64,000 nucleotides of DNA from Zychaea mexicana. Its lineage: Eukaryota; Mucoromycota; Mucoromycetes; Mucorales; Lichtheimiaceae. The translations under genes were made by a program, and so were the position numbers. The DNA is taken from positions 248,001-312,000 of the forward strand of contig NW_026516668.1 of NCBI RefSeq assembly GCF_025766255.1, written 5' to 3'. Below the pieces are notes generated by a model, which made no database searches, was not told the origin of the DNA, and worked only from the letters and a program-made list of their open reading frames with translations. This document shows positions 36,028 through 48,499 of this stretch, in pieces. Each line of letters begins with the position of its first letter. The stretch's first letter is position 1.

Positions 36028-37175
36028 AAGTAATAGATGGCGACTACCATGGCGGAATTTTACGATTTTTTAACATGGCGCAGCATTACGGCGCCCTTTT
36101 CTATTATCATGGCGGCTCATATTTCTTTTACACTACTATGTACTGTAGTTGCAGAACAAGCTGATGCGCTAGACAAATACAATGTTATGGCAACTAGGGC
36201 GTCACTCCTTTTGATTTACCAAGTTTGGCTCACCGTCTCGAAAGCGGGCAAAATAACGCTGTGCGGTACGTTCTGGCATGCGTAGTTGACGTGCAGCTTC
36301 TGCACAGTCCAAAGTCACATATCACTGAGTTCAATGATTAACATATATGTGTGTTTGCAACGCGAACCTAGTTAAATGCATGAATAATGATGATGATCGG
36401 AGGATTGTAAAGTACACAATGCTCAATAAATGGCTCAAAATTGTTTAATATACCCGGTCTTTTGGAGGGACTTTGCGAGGTCTTCCTCTTCCTCTTTTTT
36501 CTATGGCCTTTGGTAGAGAGACACGTTTTGGGGGCGTGCCTTACCAGTTTTACGGTGGGTTTAACTTCGTTATCGTCTACTTCATGCTTGTGTCATACAT
36601 AAGTAATAATACCTAAACAACTTTTCAACCTCATCTTCTCTTATATATTCATAATTACCTTCTCTGTTTCATTTGCTGATCTTGTCATTGACACAAGAGA
36701 ACGTGCATGCCATCTTTATCAGTATTGAGTTTTGTGTTAACAGTACGGAACTGATCTTCGTTTTTGGTATCATAGATCCTTCTTCCATGCTTTCTTTGGG
36801 CCCTTGCTGCTCTTTCTCATTATAGTCAAATGGTAATGTGGCGTTGTATTGAACGCAGTCGTTTTTTTGTCTGTGCATAGTGTTGGGGTGTGATGGCAAG
36901 GGCCTTTTTCATAAATGCTCTTTTCTCCGCTTTAGGACTTAATGGACAGCACTCAACTTTCATCAGCTTCTTCTGCAACTACAGTACAGTAATAGTATAA
37001 AAGAAATCTGGCGCGCAGTAGGCGCCATCATAGAAAATATTAGACGCCAAGATTAAAAAAACACCGCGCCATGTTAAAAACCTCATCCACCATCCGTTTT
37101 TTTCTCGAGCGTCAAGTTGAAAGCCAAATTCCGCCATGGTATAAGAAACGGGATGCCATCTAATACTTGAAATCC
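36028..37175. mobile_element. Second inverted-repeat element, decayed, with HTH and AT-hook fragments
   Basis: The ends are reverse complements of each other: 36028-36168 against 37175-36960. They share TTCAAGTA, TAGATGGC, ACCATGGCGGAATTT, TTTTTAACATGGCGC and TACTGTAGTTGCAGAA; the right arm carries extra sequence. Inside, on the minus strand, is a helix-turn-helix-like fragment, CAEAARQLRMPERTAQRYFA (about 36245-36310), ending at a stop. A second fragment, KRGRGRPRKVPPKDRVY, has an AT-hook (about 36450-36505). These look like remnants of a transposase N-terminus and a DNA-binding tail. The element begins only ~50 bp from the right end of the Crypton-bearing element. Confidence 0.6.
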
Positions 37176-39209
37176 AATAGCAACAGCTTTCGGATCCATA
37201 TTGTACTACTCTGTTCTCCTTCTCGATACATAATTTGTCTACAGACTGCGCCGAAGTTCCGATAGTCATAAATTGCAAATGCAACACATGGATTTATTTT
37301 TCATATCGAGGTAACGGAATGAGTATAGTCCCTTGTTGGTTGATGATCGATGATTGTATACCAAGTAAACAGATAGTAGCGAAAAAGATGACATGTACCC
37401 CGAAATGATTGGGAACTCATTTGTTTTGCTGCATGTCAAAAGCATACAGTGCATTTCAAGGAGCGATACAATAAGTAAGCATGAAATTTTACTAGGAGCT
37501 CGTGTTTTATATGGGTGGGGGAGCTATAACAACAGGAAGCTCAATACCATCAAGACCATAGCGTCATTGCCTTTATTGTACGTTTCTTTGACCAGGTGCT
37601 GCTTATATCATGACCGAATGAGCATTTCTTTTTGCGCCACTATTAATTAAATCATGTGTACTTTCTACAGAAATATGTCGGAGACGATATCCTCAGTTTG
37701 ATAATATGGACGCGGATCATCTCGTCAGTATACAGAGCATTTCGTACACACACATCCCAGTAATAATCTATCTCTTTACGAGACACGCAATGTGTTGGTA
37801 TATGTCGTAGGTATAACAGCAGGATTTTCTGAAGTTCAACATCATTTTAAGTTCTCTTGAGTTACAATGATATACACAGTGGGCTTCTCGCCAGTTAGAT
37901 ACTTGTAACAATTAGATGATAGTGGCTGCTAACCACAGTAAATCGTGTAACCTGCTCTGTTTTATACACATGTAGGTAGTATGTAGTGATAGTAGTAGTT
38001 GTCAGCTACTTTAACATTGGGACAAGCCAAGCTGTTGGCGTGAGATCACGAACCTTTACAAGTATCGTTATAAAAGCTTCTTGCCTCTTACATAAAATTG
38101 TTTCAAGATTTTCAAGTAAAGATGACTGGTTCGACTCTAATATGACGTAATACATAAATAATGCTAAGCACATATATCGTGCGTTATAAATTGATGTAAT
38201 GGAACTTTTTAGGATATAGTTGAACCAATCAGCAACTTTGTTATACCGCTAACTTGCTGTGCTTCAGAGCTAATTAACTACTACTACTACACGATACCTG
38301 AATGTGAATGCGATATGTGAGTACAGTTTACAGTAAAATAATCTGGTTACAGCTGCAATGACTGACCAAATGTGACTCGGCTCCGCATCGAACCCTATCG
38401 AGATAAGCGTGGTAACTGCAGTAAGAGTATTCAAGCAAGTCAGGATCATCTTTCTATACTTCACGGTTAGTATGCTGAACCTACACGATACCACACATTG
38501 CGCCAAGCTCTACAATTACTTGGACCTTGTTTTTAGCAGAATAATGTCGGATCACAATGCCATACAATGTGTATAGCAGACATTTTCGCTTGAACAGAAG
38601 TGAAGTTTATCGTATCGATCCTCAGGTAATAGGGTAATACTGTATGCTTGATCTTCCAATGGTGCTGCACCAAGTGTGACCATCTTAAAATAGAAAGATT
38701 TGCCACAACAACGTGCGATTGTTGTTCAAAGCGTTTTAGATATTCCTTTCTTGGATGAAACAAAGTGGTTAGAAACTCTTTGGCTTCGATATCTCTACCG
38801 TAGCATCATCCCTATCCACTCTCTCCCTTCTACGAAAGTTTCTTTTCACCTCTTAAGAGATCAAGTTCCAATTTTCATCAATGACATCGCGCCGTATAGA
38901 TTCAACGCTTCAACTCCATCCAGAAAGAAGCGACATAGCACATACACAAATATACAAATTTGATATATCCGTATGTATGCACTCGTGCGTCTTTTTCTCC
39001 TTTTCCGCGTTACTCTGTTCCTTTCCATATCACATTAAAATCTATACAAAAAGTGGTGTTTATTCTTGTCTTCTCATTAGATAAAGACAGACTTTTTTGT
39101 TGTTGTTAAGCTGTTATGTAGCGTATGAAACATAAAAACGAGAGGCGGATTGACTTTCGAGAGTATTCGTGTTTGATGGCTGAGGAATTAGCGGTCTAAA
39201 GCTCTTGCT
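37176..39209. other. No gene seen
   Basis: AT-rich interval of about 2 kb with short unremarkable frames on both strands (for example 38270-38506 minus and 38700-38963 plus). Nothing could be assigned. Confidence 0.5.
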
Positions 39210-39490
39210 TTATTGCTCGTACTTGTCCTTAATGTCCTTCCATTGTTTCTAATCATATGATAAAAGAAACATTAGAGATATAAAATAATATATTATTTTA
39301 CAATTCTACATATTGAATATGTACTTACGCCCTTGTTCACATCATCCCAAATCTTGTCGGACAAGGAGTCGAAACCAACTTCAAATGCAATGGCCGATGC
39401 GAAGATTGTGGCAACAAAGGTCGAGTTCTTACGGAAGAACGTGTTGTAAACGGTACGCGAGAGACCAGCGGAAGCGGTGGCAGAAGGCAT
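39210..39490 (-). CDS. QCR9: Cytochrome bc1 complex subunit 9
   Basis: Two exons, 39490-39329 and 39248-39210, encode 66 residues. The pattern is that of the UCR_UQCRX/QCR9 family: a short N-terminal segment, SRTVYNTFFRKNSTFVATIF, a single membrane helix (residues ~24-44), then a matrix- or intermembrane-facing tail with DKIWDDVNKG and KQWKDIKDKYEQ. It is a small structural subunit of respiratory complex III in the mitochondrial inner membrane. Length (yeast protein about 66 residues) fits exactly. The 80-nt intron (GTAAGT/TTAG) falls right after NKG, and the second exon contributes only 12 residues and the stop, which makes it easy to miss in automatic annotation. Confidence 0.92.
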
Positions 39491-41347
39491 TTTGTTCAAA
39501 TGTTTTAAGAGTGGGGGAATTGAAGGGAGAGATTTCAACTTTTTTTTGTTGTCGGTTTAACAAAAAAAACAACAGCACCGGGCTAATCCAATGGGTGATG
39601 TCAACCCTGCAAAACTCCGCTCTTCAACTTTCGTATTGGTGGTGTAACACAGGTATACGATAACTAAGCAACCTCTGTTCCTTAGCAAATAAAGGCGATA
39701 ACCATTACGAGGGTTCCAATAGAGCAAGCGTGGCATTTAGTAAATCTTGGACTCCTGTTTTTTCTCACTATATTGTAACATGCATGATTTATGATTTGAC
39801 GTTTTACTGTTAATGTGCGGTGGTGTAGTAATATAAACACGTTATATATACTAGCTGCTTCCTTTTATGCTGTATAATTTCAGTAGGAGTATCTACTCGC
39901 TCATGCAAAAACACATCCAGGTCTCACACTAACGGTTTACAGAAAAGTAGGATAAAAAATATTGCCTATTGAAACCGGCACATCACAGTCGATGTGATAG
40001 AAAGGTGACAGTACCTATTGACATATCCTCAGAAAGAAGTACATAATAGAGAACAATAAACTTTAATGCATTGTGCTTCCAGGGAACGATTCGGAGCTCT
40101 TTTAGTAAGGAACGACCATCACAAGAAAAAGGCAGGAGCAGTAGCATTGTTGATGAAGGAGAAAGTGTGGGGGTTATTGTTGGGCTAGTTCATTTCCTTT
40201 CACTTTTTTATCTAATGTTCTCCAGACTTTTTTGCTCCTTCTGTACTATTAAATATACTATAATAATCGAGCATTTTTATGGTCATAAGATAACAATGCC
40301 ACTTAATACTGTAAACGGGAACAGCGCAACACGCCCACGGGGGTGGTTGAAGGGAAGAAAGGGAGGGGCGGAGGATGGGAGAATATGAGGAGAGAGAGGG
40401 AGAATATCAATCCCCGAGCGTTAAGTTTTTGAAAAGACAAATGCAGCAGAGCCATATGAACTGCTTATATTTTCTGCATGAAAAGCAACTGTTTTGATGA
40501 TGGTACATGTTTTATAATGAATATAAGCCGCGTTTCTACTTATCATGGGGTAGAATGGTAGGCACTCTGCTGGACGCCATAAAAGAAGGGTTCTCCCTCT
40601 CATACATAAAAGCTAGGAACATACTGCATATTATCGCGTTGCCTTATTGTTTCATACAAGCATAAAAGAAAATATTCAGACAGAACGCCGCATAAAATTT
40701 GCAAGCACGCATAAGAATCAGCACGCACTTCATTTTCCACAAACGCATAATTCTGAGCTCTCCTTTGTAATAAAGCAACTACATTCTCTTTCCTTTCTTC
40801 AATACACACTTTTAGCACGCACGCTTTACCACACGGCGAACAAGCTAGGGGATCACATCATCACCCAGAACTGCTTCTATCTTTCCTTTCAAAACAGTAG
40901 TAGTCTTTCACTCTTATTTGAGATATTGCTTTCCCTTTTTTCCCTTTCTTCTTCTTCTTTCCCTTTGATTGTAGTACCATTCTATTGCCATTTCTTATCT
41001 TTGCTAGAAGATACAACAAAAGCCTTCCCGTCTTTTCTTTTTACAGCAACAACAGCATTAGTAGATGTTGGCTCGACCACCGAAAATATAGCAGCAACCC
41101 AAAAACCCAACCAACCACGCAACACAAATACACTCATAAACCTTCTTCTCCAAAACATGAATATTGTGCGTACGAAGCTGCTCCAAATATACCTTCCTCA
41201 GGTTCTTCGCTTTCAAAGGTTTGTTACATTTCTTTCAGTCCATTGTCGTGTGTAGCACATGTATTCAATGTGACAGTTTTCTATGTGTACATGCATAAAG
41301 ATAAATACGTAAAAAAAGAAACCTTATTTAATATAAATTTTGAAAGC
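39491..41347. other. Intergenic; probable long leader of the Galpha gene
   Basis: No gene domain is found. The 300 bp before 41347 is pyrimidine-rich with many CT/TTC stretches (40880-41050), compatible with promoter or 5' leader sequence of the Galpha gene. Plus-strand frames at 40647-41255 and 40985-41593 overlap this but lack a domain. Confidence 0.45.
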
Positions 41348-43390
41348 ATGGGCTTATGTCATACCGAGGAAGACATAAACAGTATCCAACGAAGTACCGA
41401 TATCGATAAACAGTTAGAACGCGATCGGGGCCGACGTGAAAAAGAATACAAGATTTTGCTTCTCGGTATACACACACAAATATTCTATCTCTCGCTGTTT
41501 CCCAGAAAAACTGGGTTGTGCGCGTGCAATTTTTTTGGGAACCATCATGAATTGTTATACACGATGCTACCATGTATGCATACCAATAATTGACTACTAT
41601 ACCATTAGGGAGCGGAGAATCGGGAAAATCAACCATCCTAAAACAAATGAAGATTATTAACCAAAACGGATATACAAAGCAAGAGCTATTTACATGGCGA
41701 GTCATTGTTTATCGTAATATTGTCGAGTCAGCACAAGCATTGATGCAAGCCATTATTGATTTTGGACTTGTTTTTGAGATACCGGATAATGGGGTAAGGT
41801 TACGGGCTCTCTTCTTGTGTTTGACTGTGGACCTTGAGGGTTCATCGTAATGTGGCTAAGATGGTAGCTCTCATCTTCCTCGCACTCATACTATGTAACC
41901 TCTTCTGTTCTTTTAAGGAGCATGCCCGACGGATACTTGAGTTCCAAGTGCCTGGCGATCCCAAATTCGAACTGGACACCGATCTAGTGGACGCCATAGA
42001 GTCCATATGGAAAGACGCTACGGTGTCCTTGTGTGTTGAGGAAAGGAGACACGAGTTTTATTTGATGGATTCGGCACCCTAGTATGTTGTTTTGCACCAC
42101 AAAAAGAAAAGAAGCGAGTGAGCAAGAGAAGGAAATAAAGGGGGTGATACTTAGAGGGCTAATTAGCATGAGTGTGTTGAAGGTAGCCCCTACCATGAGA
42201 CGTCCTCTTCTCTCTCTTCCTTATTTGTTCTCTATGTTCATTCTGCAGATCGCTGAAACACGCACATCACTAATGCTACTCTCCAAATACCTGTTAGCTT
42301 TTTCACAGAAATAAGGCGCATAGGCGATCCAAACTATATCCCGACAGAGCAAGATGTCTTACGCGCAAGACTAAAATCAACGGGTATCACGGAGATTCGG
42401 TTCCAATTGGGAGGTCTTTCTATTCAGTAAGTGCGGGAGCGTGGTTGACGGGAGGTCGTGAGAGAACTCTGTAGCAAGGGGGAAAGCATTTACTCGCAGA
42501 GAGAGAGAGAAAGAGAGAGAAAGGAATGGTGATTTACACATACACGCTGGTTGAATACATGCGTGTGGTATGATTTGTGGCTGTATAATTAGCGCCTCTT
42601 ATTGACAAAAGACAAACTCAATATTCTAGTATGTTTGATGTCGGAGGCCAACGATCAGAAAGGAGAAAATGGATACATTGTTTCGACTCCGTTGCATCCA
42701 TTATTTTCTGTGTAGCCCTGAGCGAGTATGATCAAGTGCTATTAGAAGAATCACGACAAGTAAGACAAATGAAAGAGAGCAGAACCTTTTCCAGGTAGTG
42801 GTTGTCAGACAATAACGTAGGGAAAATATTTAGAACCGAATGCTTGAAAGCTTATCCTTGTTTGAATCGATCGTCAACAGCCGATGGTTTATTCATACGT
42901 CCATCATGCTATTTCTGAATAAGGTTGACTTGTTTAAGAATAAGGTCATGCGTGTACCATTGAACAAATACTTCCCAGACTATGGAGGTAAAGCATCTCA
43001 CCTGTTTTCCGTGTTCTATAGTACAGCGCTTGCTCATTGTCAGTCTTTTTCTAGGAGGCAGAGACGCAAACAAGGCGGCAAAATATATCTTGTGGCGATT
43101 TCTACAAACAAACAGAGCAAAACTTAATTTATACCCGCAGTAAGTTCACCAGCAACAGCACATTATTCTTCTGTACATTTGTTAATCTACTTTCTACTGA
43201 CCATGCGACATGTAGTCTGACACAAGCAACTAATACTTCAAACGTAAGGACCTTGCTGTTGCTGTTGTAATCATTTACTGTAGTAAAAGGGAGACTAAAT
43301 TACAGCTTCACCTTTTAGATACGCTTTGTTTTTGCCGCCGTTAAGGAGACGTTGCTGCAGAATGCCCTGCGAGATTCTGGCATGTTGTGA
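41348..43390 (+). CDS. Heterotrimeric G protein alpha subunit
   Basis: Nine exons encode about 354 residues: 41348-41465, 41609-41793, 41918-42081, 42298-42426, 42630-42759, 42834-42987, 43055-43139, 43216-43243 and 43319-43390. An alternative acceptor at 43058 would remove one Gly. The start MGLCHTEED gives N-myristoylation (Gly2) and palmitoylation (Cys4) sites. G1 is GSGESGKS (40-47). Switch I has Arg180 with LKSTG. Switch II is [15 protein letters not shown] with Gln206. G4 is NKVD (271-274), and the C-terminus is RDSGML. It should couple seven-helix receptors to effectors at the plasma membrane. Oddities are G5 TQAT instead of TCAT (324-327), Ser183 where the Mg-binding Thr is usual, and Ser at the position of the ADP-ribosylated Cys. 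Confidence 0.95.
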
Positions 43391-43877
43391 ATAGTTTTTT
43401 TACTATTAAAAATATACGTAGTATTCACGCAAAAGCCCTACATCTTGCCCGCTTTAATTCTTTTTGTACAGATTAACAACGACAACGACAACGACCGTCA
43501 TTCCCTTTTCTTGATTCTCGTTCCTACTATTCCACCAACTTTCTAATATTGCTATAGTCGCCCTTTTCCCTCTTTGGCAGGTGCGGTAGTTTCAATATGT
43601 ATATGCGTCATCACACTACCCACCAGCTACTCCTCTACAGTATCACAGAGCAACACCACAGGAAATAATTAAGAATACTACTATCTAGTGTGTAATATAT
43701 CATCTCAACAAACTTTTTTTTTTATACTTCTTTGACCGTTCTCTTCTTACATAAATCTTCCGTGCCCAGGTCATATTGCTTTAGCTTTGATGTTCGATCA
43801 GATAGGATATGGATGTGATAATTGTCATCCACTTATACGTTTATTAAAAACTGGGTAATCACCCTCTCTTTTCCCCT
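43391..43877. other. Intergenic, no gene seen
   Basis: Galpha 3' flank. An ACAACGACAACGACAACGAC repeat lies near 43465-43490. No gene is seen. Confidence 0.5.
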
Positions 43878-45434
43878 ATGATAATCCAATCCATAAGACA
43901 ATTAACAACAGAAGCTGCTCTTTTCGATACCGGTAACGTGGACCGTCGAGAGGCACCAAATAAAGCGTCTGCCTTGTTGCAGGCCCCAAACAAGTTTCGA
44001 TATAGAATTACATATGACGGTAAATCTATAAACCACCATCAGCACAATAAGACAACAAATTCCTCACTGCCACTACAGCTTCGTCATGGTATCACCGACG
44101 TCAAGATAGCATATTTATTTCCGTTGCAGCTACTGTTACATCTGATATGTACTATCTAACACTACAATTCTGTCACTGCTACCATCTGTATCCATTATAC
44201 AGACCGATCCATCCTGAAATTCGCAAATTCGCAATGTCTTGATTTTGAGGTCGATCTTCAACAAATCAATGATACACTGTCATCACCGTCGTCAGTTCCT
44301 CATCAACAACGCCAGGATATTTCCATAGAGCAAGTTCGCTTTAGTTTTGACCTGCTGGGTTGAATGAAGTAACTTGCGAGACTCTGGAAAAAACACAGAA
44401 ACGAGCGACATCATTGCCAGCGCCATTGATATTGTGGAGCCAATCTGTGTCTAAGTGCAATACTATCGGTTCTGCTTTGCCACTAAAATATGTCACACAA
44501 CTCAAGATGATGGCGAAATTGTACAGGGCGTTATTTCTCCACAGACAGACGCTCAGTGCTTATGGACATTTGCTGGTCTGTTCACAGAAAGAGGTTACCG
44601 AGCCGATCCAATCGAATCAACTCAGCCTTTTGTTGACAGTTTGCATGAGTATCTAAACGGACTCGGCTTTCTTTCAAGCTTCAGTGACCCTTTGTATACG
44701 AATTTATAGCGTGTCGACACATCCATTCCAGCAGTACTTATACCGACACGCTACATACCACTAGATACCAATCCACCCTATGTTGCAGCACCCAGTTTGA
44801 TGGCACCACACGGATTCTGGGGCTTCGTTGAAAACGTGTTTGACAAGCACCTTTGCTATCAAGCTGGCAACAACCAGCGCGTGCGAATTACACACTATTT
44901 GACAGATTATATTAACCAAATCTACGACGGTTGCACGCTTTTTGCTTCGGCTTTAGGATTCGTCCTTGCATTGCTACGATCATCGCAAGCGACTGTTGCA
45001 ACAGCACCCGAAAGAGCGGCGATTACACCAGTACATCTACGCTGACATTCGAAGCACACGACTCATACGCCAACAGAGTAATGATCACGCTGTATACCAG
45101 CAGGACCAACTATCGTGCCGAAACATTGGATTCTCACTTGACACGGACACGTACAAATTCTCGCCTGACTTTCTGATGGTACTGAAAGTGCAAATGAATG
45201 GCATGACCTCAAAGTCAGACGTGGCGCGTATAACTATGGCGACACCGATAGAGCCCCTACTTTTACTTTACATTAGCACACTTGACAATAAGTCCAGTCC
45301 AGCTATGTACTCCTGTAAACGATGGTGGTGGTGACGGCAAGGAAACTGACCAGGGCGCTGGTCTCTCCATCTACCATCCTCCGTCTGATCTAGTCGGCAC
45401 TCCAGGGAACCCGTCACCAGAGCCTGTCCAATAG
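43878..45434 (+). pseudogene. Disrupted multi-exon gene, unassigned
   Basis: Several plus-strand blocks look protein-coding but cannot be joined into one intact frame. IIQSIRQLTTEAALFDTG (from 43878) joins, after an apparent intron, PNKFRYRITYD (from ~43983). A following acceptor near 44203 gives DRSILKFANSQCLDFEVDLQ and more, up to about 44360. From about 44455 a long block includes AQCLWTFAGLFTERGYRADP and PSLMAPHGFWGFVENVFDKH but has an in-frame TAG at 44707-44709. The reading frame then shifts by about 44960-45040 to one with CRNIGFSLDTDTYKFSPDF, and shifts again to end DGGGDGKETDQGAG...SPEPVQ at 45434. I do not recognise the family. At least one stop and two shifts suggest a pseudogene; unrecognised introns could explain some of them. 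Confidence 0.5.
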
Positions 45435-45673
45435 GTCTTCACTGTTAAATGACCTCGATATTTCTGGTGGGGTTGTGAGTAAAGTAGAGACGAACACACC
45501 TTCCCAATTTTTTCGATGTTTGTGCAACCATCAAGCCATGCATGTGAAAACTTCAATACCATTACCGTTTTTGATTTTCGTTAAAAATGAGAAGCTGTAA
45601 CGTATTTTAAACAATTTTGGTAATCCTTCCTTCTTTCCCGTTTCTTATTTTCTTACAAAGTTGTCATGCCAGC

Positions 45674-47994
45674 ATGAGCTATTCAGGCACATCTGTCTAC
45701 TTTGCCATTGCTACTCTCATTTCTTGCATTCCCGCAGTTGCCGGTCTTGTAGCGCGATGGTACGCTTATAAGTGGACCGGCATTCTCCTTTATTTCTGTT
45801 CCCTGGTGTTTCTGTTCCTGTCCGTGTTTTTCTATGTCAGTTTCAGAATCGTTCGACATGGGTCTCCGTTTTTACTCGAGCTTCTCGACAAACTCAATCG
45901 TATTTTGTCGCCTGTGGCGTCGAAAGTTGCCAGCACCAAGTTCGTCGGTCCTGTCATTGCTGTCATTATCCGGGCCAATTTTTTCGCCTGGTTCATGATT
46001 TTGTTACTAAGTGATCAGGTTATCCGTGCACTTATTGGTCGGCTCGTGGGTCATCATGCAAGTCAGCGTAATTATTGTAAGTTTGTAAAAGTACTACAGG
46101 GTGTACATGTATATGATGAGCTTGCTTTAATATGTGCTATGTATTTACAGCTATCGTCAATGCGGTTGATCCGCAATTCCCAATGTTTGATAAATCGTTC
46201 GGTGATATGCAGAAGGATGATATCCTCAAGACACAATTTCAGAAACGCCTGCCGAAACCCGATTATTCGCAATCGATCGCATATACGCTTGCTGTAGCAA
46301 GCAAATTAGCTTACGAGGAAGTTAGTGTGATTAAACACGAACTTGAGAAGGATGGGTTTGATGTAAAACGGACATTTTTACCAATGGCGTTCAAGGTGTG
46401 CATTTATACGGACCGCATCTAGCCGATCTGGATAAATAAACGAACCAACTAATCCAATTTTTATCTATTTCACAGAACGCATGTGCATATATCATCGAAA
46501 AAGACGACAATATATTTGTAGTGTTTCGTGGGTAAGTATACAAAGTAGTATTATGAAAGGATAAGAGCACTAACAGGTGTATAAGTGAAGAATAATAAGA
46601 TGTTAAATGTATTTTTTGCGTATTTAGAACCAATCCTATGAACATTCAAAATTTTGTCACGGATTTTAACATTGAAATGACCGAAATTCGTTCGCCATCG
46701 GGCGTTTCCATGGGCAAAGTACATAAAGGCTTTTGGGAAGCCATGGGTGATCCACACCGATCCTCTTCTCCGGAACAACAGCTGCAACGAAGTGCAACCT
46801 TACAAATCGAATTGAGTGCAGCTTCATTACACCGCACGGTACTATCGACGATGCAGGCCGCCACTGATATCGCCAAGTTTACGGTCAGGGAGCTGGTCAG
46901 CCATGTCTCGGATCCGATCGATAACAGCTGGATTGGATATGATCGGGATATAAGAAACCATACCTTGTATGCGCAAGCTGAGGAATGGATCATGGCACTA
47001 ATAAATTACCAAAACCATGCACATCCAACGGATGATGAAGCTGTTGACTTGGACGAGTATCCGTCGATTCGTAACCCTCCACAGCGGAAGCGGTTCTATA
47101 TTGCTGGCCATTCCCTTGGCGGCGCATTGGCAACAGGTAACATTACTTAATTGGGGCGGGAGAATTTTGGAATGGATTCCACTTGATTATGTTTACTCAT
47201 GTATACAATATGCTTTGTAGTTTTTCTGGCAAAAATGTTGCAATCCGAAAGCCCTCTTTTAAACCAGTTCTGCGGACTCTATACCTATGGCCAACCTAAA
47301 GTTGGTGATGCCGAGTTCACTCGAGCATTTTACCCTGAAATCGCGACTAAAGTTTTCCACCATGCATATAACAACGGTAAATTGCATACCCTTTTTCGTT
47401 GTTTTTTTTATCCGTAGCTATGTGCTTAGTAGATCGTTGTAACAATAATATTAACTATCACACCTATTTTAGACATTGTTACTCGAGTTCCTCCATTTTT
47501 CAAATACTAGTACGTTTAAATAAAAGAACGTGTAGGATGAATGGGAAAGCGTAAAACGAGATATCTAACCTATAATTGACAACGGATCTCTATGTCAAAT
47601 TTTTAGTACACCACCGGGCACCTTAGTTTTCATCGATTCTGCATACTCAGTCACCCTTCACCCACCAAATATGCGAACGAATGATCCTGTCCCTGTTCGA
47701 CCAATTTCATATCTTCATCTATCCGGTTTGTTGAACTCGAACGTGATTCGGCGGCTTCCTCAAGAATCTTGGTTACGTGTTACATTCCGTCTTTTATTTC
47801 CCTTTTTCCTGAATGATCACTTCCCATCCGAATATTGCAATAGTTTGCGAGAAGGCACTTTAAACTGGGTTATTATTGGAGATGAAGGTCTGCAAGGCGG
47901 AGCTGCAGCTCGAGATGATGAAGAGAGTGCAGTTGGAATAATGTCTGCTACACCTCTGTCGCCCTTGACAAAGGCAACAAGACGTCATTTTTAG
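45674..47994 (+). CDS. Class 3 lipase with N-terminal membrane region (DAG-lipase-like)
   Basis: Seven exons encode about 597 residues: 45674-46076, 46151-46395, 46476-46531, 46628-47136, 47221-47376, 47473-47509 and 47607-47994. All joins are in phase. The first ~130 residues contain three or four hydrophobic helices (for example VYFAIATLISCIPAVAGLVA and ILLYFCSLVFLFLSVFFYV). The rest is a lipase_3 alpha/beta-hydrolase: IFVVFRGTNP, YIAGHSLGGALAT with nucleophile Ser397, GLYTYGQPKVGD, then DIVTRVPP with the likely acid Asp457 and NDHFPSEYC with the likely base His540. It probably hydrolyses glycerolipids at an internal membrane, similar in outline to sn-1 diacylglycerol lipases. An 85-residue insertion rich in polar residues lies between RGTNP and the nucleophile. 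Confidence 0.9.
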
Positions 47995-48499
47995 AGACAA
48001 ACTCATCATCTATACATTACTACATTCTCATTTCATGTATTTTCTTCTACTTTGGATATATACCAAGCACTAAGATACTTTTTTGATAATATTACCGATG
48101 AATCAAGTAATAAGTAAAGCTATTTTATGATCTCGGATTTCCTTTCTCCACAGAGTTTATATTCCATCAGTTTAGTGTAAAGTTTATCAGCAAGCCTGCA
48201 TGTCATATATGTGATATGTTTACATAGTACTTCTGTAGATTTAGGTTCATGATCTAATACTTTTACAGAAAGGGTGAGAAAAGGCGAAAGGAAAACTGGT
48301 ACCGCAGAAAAAGATTTTCATTGGGATGGTGGATTAGCTTGATTTGGAGGATATCGCCGTGGATTTGAGTGACCTTAGTTGTTTCAGAAGTAGTTTGTTA
48401 TGGGATAAACTATCGAAACACCAGTTTACCATGCGCTGCTGCCATCGTCAATTTAAAGTAGCTCAAAAATATAAGTGAGGTAACTATACATATACACAC
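47995..48499. other. Intergenic, no gene seen
   Basis: Convergent 3' flanks of the lipase and of the minus-strand CDEC-block gene. AT-rich, nothing recognisable. Confidence 0.5.

Noticed and set aside
38345..38430. tRNA gene suggested by a GGTTCGA-like B box on the minus strand
   Set aside because: No A box at the right distance and the ends do not pair into an acceptor stem.
40647..41255. 202-codon plus-strand frame upstream of Galpha
   Set aside because: It is dominated by pyrimidine-rich sequence (runs of Leu, Ser, Phe), has no domain, and overlaps another frame of equal length; it is better explained as promoter or leader sequence.
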